Below are positions 32,879-42,049 of a stretch of 64,000 nucleotides of DNA, piece after piece; within the stretch, counting starts at the first letter, position 1, and each line of letters begins with the position of its first letter. The notes under the pieces are model-generated. The model was not told the DNA's origin and searched no databases. It worked only from the letters and a program-made list of their open reading frames with translations. The stretch spans positions 89,378-153,377 of the forward strand of contig QUKC01000004.1 in the NCBI GenBank assembly GCA_003481005.1, given 5' to 3'. The stretch is from Firmicutes bacterium TM09-10 (GTDB taxonomy: Bacteria > Bacillota > Clostridia > Lachnospirales > Lachnospiraceae). The position numbers and the translations under genes were made by a program.

Positions 32879-33961
32879 ATGATAAAACGGCAAAGGGAGC
32901 TTTTGTCCGCGGCTGCGTGTCTGTGTCTGCTCCTCGGGATTGGAATCGGACTGAATGGCTGCGGTCAAAAAGGCGATCTGAGTGAAAAAGAAGAAAACTC
33001 TGTGGAAAGCCAGATGGGAGAGGTGCAGCAGGGCGTAGAACAAAATACAGACAATGCAAAACAGTTTCATGGAAATTCGGGCAACTCTGAAACGGGAGAA
33101 TGGGCACGCACATCGGAACAGGTGCACGCATCAGATCAGAATTTGCAAAACGGCGGACAGGGCAGAAATGGACAGCTGCAAACGTCTGAATGGCAGCATG
33201 CATCGACATGGATTGGAAGCGGGAGCGTGGCAGAATCCGGGCGTGTGACAGAAAATGTGCGTGCGACAGAATCCGGGCGGTCGGGAAGCCTGCTTGGGGG
33301 TGGAAGCGGCAGCGTAACGTATCAGGTAAAAACGGTGCAGGAAAATTTTCATGCGGAAGATGGGACGGTGCTGTATCAGCTGCAGCTGTCGTGGCCGTAT
33401 TTTGCCGGGAAGGCGGGCGGAGTCCTGCAGGTCAATCGTTTTTTCGAGGACTGGAAAAATGAAAAGCTGCGCATTTATGAAGCGGATGGGGATTCCATCC
33501 GACAAGCTGCGTTGGAAATCTATCGGGAGAGCAAAGACAGCGGATGGACGGGCAGTTGGACAGAGCGCTATCGCGTCAGTCGGGTGTGCACGAAAGGGCA
33601 GTATGTGAGCGTTTTGCTGGATTCTGATTTAAAGGAAGGAAACTTGAAAAAAATCCCGCACCGGGAAAGCTATGTGTTTGATCTCGAAAGCGGGCAGCAG
33701 GTGACGCTGGAAAAATTGTTGGGAAAATCCAGAGAGGAATGTTATCAGCTGCTGCAGGAGGCGTATCGTGACAAACTGCGCGAAAATCCGGGCGTTTATT
33801 ATGCGGATGCAGAAGAAAAAATTGCAGCGTTGAATCCGGAGAAAATTGGCTGGTATTTTACGGAAACAGCGATCGTCTGCTATCTGGAGCCGTACACAAT
33901 TGCCCTGCCGGAAGAGGGCTATGTGGAGGCAGAGCTGCCGATCGAGGATGATCGTGAATAA
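32879..33961 (+). CDS. Lipoprotein with RsiV/PdaC-like DUF3298 domain
   Basis: 360 aa. The signal peptide ends with a lipobox-like LNGC (Cys28). A long low-complexity linker rich in Gly, Ser, Asn and Gln (about 30-145) leads to a C-terminal domain from about 150, with YQVKTVQENFHAEDGTVLYQLQLSWPYF, ESYVFDLESGQQVTLEKLLG and a final WYFTETAIVCYLEPYTIALPEEGYVEAELP, the pattern of DUF4163/DUF3298 proteins. Extracytoplasmic, anchored by lipid. Role unknown. Confidence 0.75.
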   Translation: MIKRQRELLSAAACLCLLLGIGIGLNGCGQKGDLSEKEENSVESQMGEVQQGVEQNTDNAKQFHGNSGNSETGEWARTSEQVHASDQNLQNGGQGRNGQLQTSEWQHASTWIGSGSVAESGRVTENVRATESGRSGSLLGGGSGSVTYQVKTVQENFHAEDGTVLYQLQLSWPYFAGKAGGVLQVNRFFEDWKNEKLRIYEADGDSIRQAALEIYRESKDSGWTGSWTERYRVSRVCTKGQYVSVLLDSDLKEGNLKKIPHRESYVFDLESGQQVTLEKLLGKSREECYQLLQEAYRDKLRENPGVYYADAEEKIAALNPEKIGWYFTETAIVCYLEPYTIALPEEGYVEAELPIEDDRE

Positions 33962-33989
33962 AATTCTGTGGTTCGGAAATACTCATCAG

Positions 33990-34007
33990 GAAAACCGTGC
34001 GGTTTTC
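33990..34007 (+). repeat. Palindrome with CCGTGCGG core
   Basis: GAAAACCG-TG-CGGTTTTC, a perfect 8-bp inverted repeat sharing its core with 4741-4758. Confidence 0.5.
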
Positions 34008-34049
34008 AAGCAAAAATGTCTGTAGAAACGGAGGCAGAAGATTGAAAAA

Positions 34050-34137
34050 TAAAATTTTTCAATCGCGAGATTTGTGTCTGCGCGCACTTGACACAAACTC
34101 GATATGCGCAAAAAGCGTGCGCAGAAATGAGAGGAAA
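34050..34137 (+). repeat. 88-bp leader repeat, copy 2, upstream of a coat-like gene
   Basis: 86 of 88 bases equal 5205-5292. It is preceded by GATTGAAAAA (34040-34049), which also precedes the 40-bp insert at 5155-5164. Here the ten-base GATTGAAAAA pairs directly with TTTTTCAATC to form an uninterrupted hairpin. It ends with the GAGAGG Shine-Dalgarno of the gene at 34140. Confidence 0.9.
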
Positions 34138-34139
34138 AT

Positions 34140-34322
34140 ATGAACTTATCGGAACTGGAACTGCAGAATTTACGTCACCTGATCGGCGGATACGATACGA
34201 CGCATTGCAAGATGCAGGAATATGCGGAGTGCGCACAGGACGCGAAAGTGAAGCAGTTTTTCGAAAAAGGCGCGAAGTCCGCGATGGAGAACAAGCAGGC
34301 GTTGATGGATTTCCTGCGCTGA
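34140..34322 (+). CDS. Small CotF-like spore protein
   Basis: 60 aa: MNLSELELQNLRHLIGGYDTTHCKMQEYAECAQDAKVKQFFEKGAKSAME... This matches the N-terminal part of small CotF-related coat proteins, with a helical ferritin-like pattern. Shine-Dalgarno GAGAGGAAA comes from repeat 34050-34137. It is 20 bases upstream of a second CotF-like gene, so the two probably form an operon and may pair. Confidence 0.75.
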   Translation: MNLSELELQNLRHLIGGYDTTHCKMQEYAECAQDAKVKQFFEKGAKSAMENKQALMDFLR

Positions 34323-34342
34323 GCAGGGGCAAGGAGAGGAAT

Positions 34343-34600
34343 ATGTTTGAAGATAAGACGATGGTAGCAGACACGCTGGCAGGAATCAACGGAGAACTGA
34401 TGCGGTTTGGCGAGATGATTCCGCAGACAGAAAATAAAGAGTTAAAAACAACCCTGAAACAGTTTCGGACTGCGTGCGAGCAGTCTCAGGAAGAGCTGTA
34501 TCAGATCGCACGGGAAAAATCCTATTATGTCCCTGCAGCTGAGGCAACGCAGAAGGAGATCGAGCATGTGCGGAACCTGTTTTCCAAAAGCAGCCTGTAG
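34343..34600 (+). CDS. CotF-like spore coat protein
   Basis: 85-aa helical protein (MFEDKTMVADTLAGINGELMRFGEMIPQTENKELKTTLKQFRTACEQSQEELYQIAREKSYYVPA). The SYYVPA segment before the last helix is typical of CotF-domain proteins. The ATG at 34343 follows AAGGAGAGGA. A terminator follows directly. Confidence 0.78.
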   Translation: MFEDKTMVADTLAGINGELMRFGEMIPQTENKELKTTLKQFRTACEQSQEELYQIAREKSYYVPAAEATQKEIEHVRNLFSKSSL

Positions 34601-34606
34601 GCAGAA

Positions 34607-34637
34607 GCAGCGGCGGGATAATCCGCCGCTGCTTTTT
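34607..34637 (+). terminator. Terminator of the CotF-like pair
   Basis: GCAGCGGCGG-GATAAT-CCGCCGCTGC followed by TTTTT. Confidence 0.9.
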
Positions 34638-34640
34638 GTT

Positions 34641-34701
34641 CTCGTATAGGAAACTTCGTTTCCATACGATAAAAATGCTCGCAGAGCGCGCATTCTATTG
34701 T
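34641..34701 (+). repeat. Palindrome A copy 5 fused to a half CAATAGAAT element
   Basis: TCGTATAGGAAACTTCGTTT and the mirrored arm (34641-34672) continue into GCTCGCAGAGC and ATTCTATTG (34677-34701). Read on the minus strand it starts three bases after the rqcH stop. It shows that the two palindrome families share a junction. Confidence 0.8.
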
Positions 34702-34703
34702 TT

Positions 34704-36443
34704 TTAGTCCTCCGCCATCCGGATGCCGGAAATATCCGTCGAAATCACCATAGAGTAGTTCGTGTGGTAAATAACGAATCCAGGCTTTGCACCGGCCACC
34801 TTTTTAACCTGTTTTTTTTCTACATAATCGACTTCGATTTTTTCCTGATCGCGTCCGGTGGAGTAGTGGGCGGCAAGACGTGCGGCTTCTTCAAAGGTTG
34901 CGTCCGGAAGCTCTTTTCCGCCGGTTTTTACGATGACATGAGAACCCGGTCTGCCCTTTGCATGGAACCACCAGTCGTTGCCGACAGCAAACTTAAAGGT
35001 CAGTTCCTCATTCTGCAGGTTGTTCTTACCGACATACATGGAAAAACCATCGCTGCTGATATAGTGGAACGGACGGCTTGTGATTTTTACCTTTTTGGAA
35101 CCACCTTTTCGGCGGATATAGCCGCTTTCGATCAGCTCTTCCTTGATCTGAACAAGGTCTTCCTCTGCACGTGCGATGTCGAGGGCGTTCGCGACGGATT
35201 CCAGATGCTCGATTTCATCATGCACCTCTTTGGTCAGGGCACTCAACGCCTCATTGGTACGTTTCAGTTTATTATATTTTTCAAAATATTTCTTCGCATT
35301 TTCTCCGGCAGTCAGCTGCGGATCGAGGGGGATTGTGACAGGTTCGCCGTTGTAGTAATTGACCGCCTCAAGGGATTTGTCACCGGGCTGTGCACTGTAA
35401 CCGTAGGTATTCAATAATTCGCCCCAGATGCGGTATTTGTCGCGTTTTTCGGTGTCTTTAAGCTGCTTTAACTGGAGGTCGTATTTTTTGACATTGCGCT
35501 CGAGGGCGGTGGATACGATTCTGCGCAGGTCAGAAGAGCGCTGACGGATGCGGGTGATTTTGTTTTTCTCCGCATAATAATCTTCCAGAAGCGACGAAAT
35601 TTCCGCATAGTCTTTGCGGTTGGATTCCGGATAGGAGGTCAGCTTCAGCGCGGCGTATTCTGCAGGCACGTCGTTTTCATAGACGATACAGGGAGAAAAC
35701 TGTCCGTTTTTCACTTGGGTGATGATCTCAGAAAATGCGTTCCAGAGAGATTCTTTATCGGCATCTGTACATGCAGCGGTAGAAAGTGCGGCATGCCCGC
35801 CGGCGCGGAAGCAGATTTCGTGTGAAATTGCGGGAGAGAGTCCGGTGAAAGTCGTATAAAGCGCCTTGAAACAGTCGCAGGGCTTTAAAAAGACCTGTTC
35901 CATAAAAAGGGCGCGGTCTGCAGTGAGCGGGTCGAATTTTTCCTGTGTGTGAGGGATGAACCACGGCTTGCCGGGCAGAACCTCGCGGACAGAGCTGACC
36001 AGACCGGAAATGTGCTTGATACTATCCAGTATTTTGTTGTCCTCATCGCAGAAGATGATGTTGCTGTGCTTTCCCATGATTTCGACGATCAGCTTTTTGC
36101 GGCGCAGATCACCCAGCTCATCCAGGTGTTCCAGTTCAAAAATGACGATTCGTTCCAGACCAGGCTGGGAAATGGAGACGATACGTGCATTCTGGACATG
36201 CTTTCGAAGCAGCATACAGAAATTCGGCGCGGTCATGGGGCTTGGTTTATTGTCGCGCGTCAGATAGATGAGCGGTAGGGAAGCGCTTGCAGAGAGACAG
36301 AGACGCTGCTGACCGGTTTTGCCTTTAATCGTGCAGAGCAGCTCGTCAGGTTCAGGCTGGGCGATTTTGGACAGCCGACCGTCTATGAGATTGTCCTGTA
36401 AATCTTTTACAATATTTGCAATGGTAATGCCATCAAATGCCAT
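34704..36443 (-). CDS. rqcH: Ribosome quality control protein RqcH (NFACT family)
   Basis: 579 aa. The NFACT-N domain is at the start (MAFDGITIANIVKDLQDNLIDGRLSKIAQPEPDELL), followed by NFACT-C/HhH, a long coiled coil (about 270-430), and the C-terminal NFACT-R RNA-binding domain (RPFHYISSDGFSMYVGKNNLQNEELTFKFAVGNDWWFHAKGRPGSHVIV). It binds stalled 50S-peptidyl-tRNA and adds alanine tails to the nascent chain. Older annotation as fibronectin-binding protein applies to the same family. Divergent from the MurR-like gene. Confidence 0.93.
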   Translation of the reverse strand: MAFDGITIANIVKDLQDNLIDGRLSKIAQPEPDELLCTIKGKTGQQRLCLSASASLPLIYLTRDNKPSPMTAPNFCMLLRKHVQNARIVSISQPGLERIVIFELEHLDELGDLRRKKLIVEIMGKHSNIIFCDEDNKILDSIKHISGLVSSVREVLPGKPWFIPHTQEKFDPLTADRALFMEQVFLKPCDCFKALYTTFTGLSPAISHEICFRAGGHAALSTAACTDADKESLWNAFSEIITQVKNGQFSPCIVYENDVPAEYAALKLTSYPESNRKDYAEISSLLEDYYAEKNKITRIRQRSSDLRRIVSTALERNVKKYDLQLKQLKDTEKRDKYRIWGELLNTYGYSAQPGDKSLEAVNYYNGEPVTIPLDPQLTAGENAKKYFEKYNKLKRTNEALSALTKEVHDEIEHLESVANALDIARAEEDLVQIKEELIESGYIRRKGGSKKVKITSRPFHYISSDGFSMYVGKNNLQNEELTFKFAVGNDWWFHAKGRPGSHVIVKTGGKELPDATFEEAARLAAHYSTGRDQEKIEVDYVEKKQVKKVAGAKPGFVIYHTNYSMVISTDISGIRMAED

Positions 36444-36681
36444 GAAAATTCCTCTTTTCTTTCGGTCCGGGACCGGTAATGCGTCAAGTCTGTGCAGGGA
36501 GAGCAGACAATATCTGCACAGACACTGTTATCAGTATAACAGAACGGGCAGCGAATGAAAAGGGGCGGCTGTCAAACCAGAAAGTCATGAATGAACGGAT
36601 AAAAAATTGTATATTTTACATAAAATTTGCAATAACTTTCTTTGGAATGCAGATAAAATGTCAAAAAATGAAACAAAATTT

Positions 36682-36732
36682 TATAATGAAGCAGGTAAAT
36701 TGACAAAAATGTTTGACAAAGTATAATGAAGC
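36682..36732 (+). promoter_or_regulatory. Promoter region of the MurNAc operon with direct repeats
   Basis: TTGACA (36700-36705), 16-base spacer, TATAAT (36722-36727). TATAATGAAGC occurs at 36682-36692 and again, exactly 40 bases on, at 36722-36732, and TTGACAAA occurs twice between. Direct repeats over the -10 box suggest an operator, possibly for the MurR-like product. The rest of the 319-bp gap 36444-36762 shows nothing else clear. Confidence 0.6.
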
Positions 36733-36762
36733 TATAAGAAGAGAAAACAAAAAGAAAAGCAC

Positions 36763-37635
36763 ATGGAAGTGGGGAACTACATGAAGAATGTACTGATCCG
36801 GATTCAGGAATATAAGGGAACCGCGAGTGAGACGGAAAAAGGGATTATCGCATGGATTACAGAGCATCCGCAGGAGGCGAGCGAATGTAGTATCCAGGGG
36901 TTGGCACAGGAGACCTTTTCTTCGCCTGCGACGCTCATTCGCTTCTGTCACAAGATGGGGTTTAAAGGATTTAAGGAATTTCAGAAATCGCTGTTATATG
37001 AACTGGCGATCCGCAAGGAAACCGACCGGAAACGTTTTGAAGATATCAAAGAAGAGGACAGTCTGGAAGAAATTGTGGATAAGGTGACCTATAAAACGAT
37101 CAGCTCTCTGGAAAATACGCGAAAGCTGATCGATATGCAGGTGCTGGAAAAATGTGTGAATCTCTTGATCGAAAGCAGCGCAGTTTACTTATATGGTCTT
37201 GGGTCATCGCTGTTGGTAGCGCGGGATGCGTATTTAAAATGGCTTCGAATCAATAAAGAATGTTTCATCTGTGATGATGTGCATGCGCAGTATTTACAGG
37301 CGATGAACATGAAAAAGGGCAGCGTGGCGATGATTATCAGTTATTCTGGTATGACGCAGGAAATGATCACCTGTGCGGAAATCATCCGGGACAAGGGGCT
37401 GCCGATTATCCTGATTTCCAGGCTGGATGATTCCCCACTTACAAGGCTGGCGGATTATAATCTATGTGTCGCTTCTACGGAAGTTTTGATTCGACACGGC
37501 GCGATGTCATCGAGAATTTCACAGTTGAATATGATTGATATTTTATATACCGCATACATCCGGCATAACTTCGAAGAAAACATGCAGCAGTTGAAGCGGA
37601 CACATATCCGAAAGCAGGAATCGCCGGAAAGCTAG
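36763..37635 (+). CDS. MurR/RpiR-family transcriptional regulator
   Basis: 290 aa. An N-terminal RpiR helix-turn-helix (SETEKGIIAWITEHPQEASECSIQGLAQETFSSPATLIRFCHKMGFKGFKEFQKSL) and a C-terminal SIS sugar-phosphate sensing domain (SSAVYLYGLGSSLLVARDAYLKWLRI; VAMIISYSGMTQEMITCAEIIRDKGLPIILISR). Position upstream of murQ suggests it senses MurNAc 6-phosphate. The start may be ATG 36763 or 36781; neither has a strong Shine-Dalgarno. Twelve bases separate it from murQ. Confidence 0.88.
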   Translation: MEVGNYMKNVLIRIQEYKGTASETEKGIIAWITEHPQEASECSIQGLAQETFSSPATLIRFCHKMGFKGFKEFQKSLLYELAIRKETDRKRFEDIKEEDSLEEIVDKVTYKTISSLENTRKLIDMQVLEKCVNLLIESSAVYLYGLGSSLLVARDAYLKWLRINKECFICDDVHAQYLQAMNMKKGSVAMIISYSGMTQEMITCAEIIRDKGLPIILISRLDDSPLTRLADYNLCVASTEVLIRHGAMSSRISQLNMIDILYTAYIRHNFEENMQQLKRTHIRKQESPES

Positions 37636-37647
37636 AAGGGAGGACGA

Positions 37648-38571
37648 ATGGAGCAGCGTTATGAACAGCTTGAAACTGAAAAAAGAAATGAGCGGACGGA
37701 ACACATTGATGAATGCACAACCTTGGAAATTCTGGAACTGATCAATGTAGAGGACGGAAAAGTTGCCAAAGCAGTAGAAAAAGCGCTGCCGCAGATTGTG
37801 GACGCCGTAGAGATGATTTGCAGCCGCTTCGAAAAGGGAGGACATCTGATTTACATCGGGGCGGGAACCTCCGGACGGCTGGGCATTTTGGATGCAGCAG
37901 AATGTATTCCGACCTTTGGGGTTTCGCCGGAGATCGTACAGGGCTATATCGCAGGCGGTGACCGAGCGCTGCGGACACCTGTGGAGGGCTGCGAGGATGA
38001 CGGTTCTCTCGGCAGGAGGATTATCGTAGAACATCAGATCGGCGCAAACGATACCGTCGTCGGGATCAGCGCGAGCGGAAGTGCCAGATTTGTGATCGAA
38101 GCCCTTCAGGAAGCCAAAGACAGAAATGCCGCGACGGTGGCGGTGGTCAATGCGAGTAACAGCCTGTTGGCCGCGGAAGCGGATGTGTCGATCGAAGTGA
38201 TTACAGGACCGGAGGTTGTCAGCGGTTCGACGAGAATGAAAGCCGGAACAGCGCAGAAACTGGTGTTAAATATGCTGTCAACCGCATCCATGATCAAGAT
38301 GGGCAAGGTATACGGAAACCTGATGGTCGATTTAAAAGCGACCAATCGTAAGCTTCGGGCGAGGGCAAGACGGATTTTCTGTGCGGTGACCGGAGAAAAC
38401 GAAACGGAAGCGGAACGGTTTCTCGATCTGGCTGAGGGCGATACCAAGCTGGCGATTTTGATGGCGGTGTCGGGTTATGACAGACAGGCTGCACAGAGCG
38501 CGCTGGATGGCTGTAACGGCTTCCTGGGAAAGGCGCTGCAGGCGATCCATAAAGAGAGGGAATGCGAATGA
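37648..38571 (+). CDS. murQ: N-acetylmuramic acid 6-phosphate etherase
   Basis: 307 aa. It cleaves the lactyl ether of MurNAc 6-phosphate to GlcNAc 6-phosphate and D-lactate. The SIS domain carries GAGTSGRLGILDAAECIPTFGV, the catalytic glutamates of the family fall in DAAEC and in the EGCEDDGSLG region, and GISASGSARFVIEAL and STRMKAGTAQKLVLNMLST are conserved. The stop overlaps the permease start (ATGA). Confidence 0.95.
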   Translation: MEQRYEQLETEKRNERTEHIDECTTLEILELINVEDGKVAKAVEKALPQIVDAVEMICSRFEKGGHLIYIGAGTSGRLGILDAAECIPTFGVSPEIVQGYIAGGDRALRTPVEGCEDDGSLGRRIIVEHQIGANDTVVGISASGSARFVIEALQEAKDRNAATVAVVNASNSLLAAEADVSIEVITGPEVVSGSTRMKAGTAQKLVLNMLSTASMIKMGKVYGNLMVDLKATNRKLRARARRIFCAVTGENETEAERFLDLAEGDTKLAILMAVSGYDRQAAQSALDGCNGFLGKALQAIHKERECE

Positions 38572-39494
38572 AGAAAAAGAGATCGTGGAAACAGCTGAAA
38601 AAAGACATCTACCGGGCAAGAGCGATCTATCTGATGATTTTGCCGGTCGTTGTGTGGTTTCTGCTGTTTCAGTACTGGCCGATGACGTGGCTGTCCATTT
38701 CCTTTTTTGATTACAATTTATATCTCGGGTTTGTAGGGAGTAAATTTGTCGGATTTCAGAACTTTATCAAGTTTTTCACAGGGATGGATTTCTGGAGACT
38801 GATGCGAAATGTACTGTTGCTGAACTTTTACGCATTGCTGGTAGGCTTCCCGGCACCAATTATTTTCGCACTGTTTCTGAATGAAATGCGGTCGGCAAAG
38901 GTGAAAAAAGTCATCCAGACAGTCAGCTTCCTGCCGTATTTTATCTCGATGGTCGCGTTTGTATCGTTGGTGACGGAATTTTTGTCCCCGTCCACCGGAC
39001 TTTCGGCGGATATTCTGAAATTCTTCGGAAAAGAACCGATTTATTTCTTGGGAGATGCGAAATATTTCCGGACAATCATGGTATTTTCCGGCATCTGGCA
39101 GACGATGGGGTACAGCGCAATTGTATATCTGTCGGCGTTGACGGCTGTGGATGTGAATCTGTATGAGGCGGCGATGGTGGACGGAGCGAACCGCTGGAAC
39201 CGGCTGATTCATATCACGATTCCATGTATTATGCCGACAATTGTGGTGATGTTCATTTTACGAATCGGTTCCCTGATCAATGCCAATTTCGAAAAAATTT
39301 ATCTGTTCCAGAATTCGGCAAACCTGGAGGTTTCCGAGGTCATCCAGACTTGGGTTTATAAACGGGGCATGGTGAAATATGATTACAGCATGGGAACGAC
39401 GGCAGGGTTGTTTAACGGAATTGTTGCACTGATCCTTGTCGTGATGGCGAACCGGTTGAGCAAACGCTATTCCGATTCGGCGGGAATCTGGTAA
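38568..39494 (+). CDS. ABC sugar permease, LplB-like
   Basis: 308-aa membrane protein, first permease of a CUT1-type importer. Six helices; the cytoplasmic EAA-type loop is YEAAMVDGANRWNRLIHITIPCIMPTI. The ATG at 38568 overlaps the murQ stop, with AGAGGGA seven bases before. No ATPase gene is present, so a shared MsmK-type ATPase is expected from elsewhere in the genome. Confidence 0.9.
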   Translation: MKKKRSWKQLKKDIYRARAIYLMILPVVVWFLLFQYWPMTWLSISFFDYNLYLGFVGSKFVGFQNFIKFFTGMDFWRLMRNVLLLNFYALLVGFPAPIIFALFLNEMRSAKVKKVIQTVSFLPYFISMVAFVSLVTEFLSPSTGLSADILKFFGKEPIYFLGDAKYFRTIMVFSGIWQTMGYSAIVYLSALTAVDVNLYEAAMVDGANRWNRLIHITIPCIMPTIVVMFILRIGSLINANFEKIYLFQNSANLEVSEVIQTWVYKRGMVKYDYSMGTTAGLFNGIVALILVVMANRLSKRYSDSAGIW

Positions 39495-39507
39495 AGGAGG
39501 ATGTAAG

Positions 39508-40395
39508 ATGCTGCACAGCAAAATGACAAAAATGGATTACGTAATAGAAGCTGTTCTGATCGTCATTGGCGCAATTGTCTGTATCTGCATTCTGTACCCG
39601 ATCCTGAATATTCTGGCGATTTCCATCAGCGCGGACGGACCGGTGCTGCGGCATGATGTCAGACTGATTCCGCAGGGATTTACGCTAAAAGCCTATAAAG
39701 ATATTCTGAAGAATGAGAGTATTTTGCGGGCATTTGGAAATTCCATTTTTATCACAGGCGTAGGCGTGGTCTGCAGCCTTGCGGCTACTTATCTGGCGGC
39801 GTATCCGATTGCCTGCTGCGAATTTCCGGGAAAGAAAATATATAATGTTTTTGTCCTGATTCCGATGTGGTTTCAGGGAGGCATGGTTCCCTCCTATCTG
39901 TGTGTGCAGAAGATGGGACTAATCAACAGCTACTGGGCACTGATACTGACGGCGTTGATTTCTTCCTATCATGTGCTGATCTTGACGAGTTTTCTTCGGG
40001 GAATTCCGAGAGAACTGTTGGAATCGGCGAGGATGGACGGAGCCGGGGAGTTTCGAGTCATGTTGCAGGTAGTTGCACCTCTGGCAAAGGCGTCGTTTGC
40101 GACGATCGGTCTGTGGGTAATTGCGGGACACTGGAACGCGTACTTTGGCCCGTTATTATATATCACAAAATCAGAACGCTTTACGCTACAGCAGGTACTG
40201 AGGGAAATCGTACTGGAAGCAGATGCGGCGCAGATGGATCTCGGAACAGCGAGAAGCGGACAGGTTTCTGTCAATATCGCAGATCAGATCCGGTACGGTG
40301 TTTTGATCGTTTCTATGATACCGATGATGGTTATTTATCCATTCGTCCAGAAATATTTTGTAAAAGGTGTTACGCTGGGCGCAGTCAAAGGATAA
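39508..40395 (+). CDS. ABC sugar permease, YtcP-like
   Basis: 295-aa second permease of the same importer, with six helices and the EAA-type loop LLESARMDGAGEFRVMLQVVAPLAKASFATIGLW. The C-terminus FVQKYFVKGVTLGAVKG is typical for this subgroup. It is 13 bases after the first permease. Confidence 0.92.
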   Translation: MLHSKMTKMDYVIEAVLIVIGAIVCICILYPILNILAISISADGPVLRHDVRLIPQGFTLKAYKDILKNESILRAFGNSIFITGVGVVCSLAATYLAAYPIACCEFPGKKIYNVFVLIPMWFQGGMVPSYLCVQKMGLINSYWALILTALISSYHVLILTSFLRGIPRELLESARMDGAGEFRVMLQVVAPLAKASFATIGLWVIAGHWNAYFGPLLYITKSERFTLQQVLREIVLEADAAQMDLGTARSGQVSVNIADQIRYGVLIVSMIPMMVIYPFVQKYFVKGVTLGAVKG

Positions 40396-40426
40396 ACACA
40401 CAATTTTCTATGACAGGAGGACGAGT

Positions 40427-42028
40427 ATGAGGAAAAAGACAGTGGCAAGAATGATGAGCGCGGTTATAACAGGCAGCATGATAATTTCTCTGGCAGCCTG
40501 CGGCAGCAGTTCTGCACCGGCAGCAGAAAGCGCACCGGTAGAAAGTGCTGCAGCTTCGACAGAAGCCGAAACGACTGAAGAAACTACAAATGCGGAACCG
40601 TTGGAATTTTCCTATTACGGTCCGATCTGGAAGCCGTATCAGGAATCTACACCGATTTTTGACGAGCTGATGAAACGCACGAATACGACGATCGACTTCG
40701 AATGGGTCAGCAACGATGCGTTAGAGACACAGCTTGCGTCCAAGGTTGCATCCGGCGATCTGCCCGACGTCATCAGCGGCGGTACTTCTGCAGCACCCGG
40801 CATACAGGATCTGATCAAACAGGGCGTTATTGTACCGATCACGGATTATTTGGAAAAGGATATGCCCAATTATGTGCGCTTCCTGGAGGGTAACGATTAT
40901 CTGATGCTGACCAACTATGAAGACGGCGAAATTTATGGCTTCGGTCTTGTCATGGATGTTCCGCCCGCATTCAGTACTGCAATCCGTACAGACTGGTTGG
41001 AAAAACTGAATCTGGAAATGCCGAAGACCTGGGAGGATTGGGTAACGGTATGGAAAGCCTTTGCAAAAGAGGATGCAAACGGCAACGGTGACCCAAACGA
41101 TGAAGTGCCGTTTGCAGTTTCCCATCAGTTCTTTAAATTCGTGCTGAATATGTTTGGCATGCAGTCAAACGGTGAGTTTTCCGTGGTAGACGGAGAGTAT
41201 TTGTACGATCCGGAAAATCCAAATTATGAAAAATTCATAGACAGCATGAGAGAGCTGTATGCGGAAGGAATTTTACCGAAAGAATTTGTAACGCTGGAAG
41301 GCGCGGACTTTAATACTTTGGGCGCAAGCAACACGCTCGGTTCCTATGTAGGATATGCGGAATATTCGAAAAACTACACTATTTCCTGCCGCGAGCTGGA
41401 TGAAGACGCATTTTATCAGTGCGTAATTCCAATTCCTGGACCGGACGGTGCGCAGAATATCCCGGCGCGTGCAAAGGTTTCTTCCACGACCTATATCACC
41501 GTAAAGGCGCTGCAGGAAGGCAAGTTGGAACGGATTTTACAGTTCTTCGATTATGTATACAGCGACGAGGGCATCGAGCTGACCAATTATGGTATCGAGG
41601 GCACAAACTTTGAAATGGTTGATAACAAGCCTACTCTGGTTCCTCCTTATAACGAGAGCTTTGCAGTTGCAAGAGAAAACGGTCTGATACCGAGTACGAT
41701 CCCGTTTTGCTTTACAGAAGATGTTTACATGCAGATTCTGATGGGCGGCGTGACCTATGACGAACTGGAAGATTCCGGTCAGACCTTTATCGACGGTATG
41801 ACGATCAACGAGCCATATTATTATGACGAGCCCCCTGTAATTCAGACGGAAGCCTATGCGGATCATTTCGATCTTTTAGAGCAGCAGGTAGCGCTGCGCG
41901 ACAAATACATCATGGGGCAGATTAGCAAGGACGATTATAACAGCGGTTATGAAAAACTCAAACAGGGTGGATTAAACAATGTGATCGAACAGGGTAAGGA
42001 AGCTTATCAGAAAATTAGCGCACAGTAA
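40427..42028 (+). CDS. Extracellular solute-binding lipoprotein (LipO/YtcQ-like)
   Basis: 533 aa. The lipoprotein signal ends SLAAC (Cys25), followed by an Ala/Ser/Glu linker and a class I sugar-binding fold (LPDVISGGTSAAPGIQDLIKQGVIVPITDYL; RTDWLEKLNLEMPKTWEDWVTVWKAFAKEDANGNGDPNDEVPFA). The Asp/Asn loop DANGNGDPNDE resembles the calcium loop of this family. The ATG at 40427 follows ACAGGAGG; a longer ORF lacks a signal peptide. By context the ligand is probably a MurNAc-containing sugar or muropeptide. Confidence 0.92.
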   Translation: MRKKTVARMMSAVITGSMIISLAACGSSSAPAAESAPVESAAASTEAETTEETTNAEPLEFSYYGPIWKPYQESTPIFDELMKRTNTTIDFEWVSNDALETQLASKVASGDLPDVISGGTSAAPGIQDLIKQGVIVPITDYLEKDMPNYVRFLEGNDYLMLTNYEDGEIYGFGLVMDVPPAFSTAIRTDWLEKLNLEMPKTWEDWVTVWKAFAKEDANGNGDPNDEVPFAVSHQFFKFVLNMFGMQSNGEFSVVDGEYLYDPENPNYEKFIDSMRELYAEGILPKEFVTLEGADFNTLGASNTLGSYVGYAEYSKNYTISCRELDEDAFYQCVIPIPGPDGAQNIPARAKVSSTTYITVKALQEGKLERILQFFDYVYSDEGIELTNYGIEGTNFEMVDNKPTLVPPYNESFAVARENGLIPSTIPFCFTEDVYMQILMGGVTYDELEDSGQTFIDGMTINEPYYYDEPPVIQTEAYADHFDLLEQQVALRDKYIMGQISKDDYNSGYEKLKQGGLNNVIEQGKEAYQKISAQ

Positions 42029-42049
42029 AGATACATAAAAGAGGTGCTT

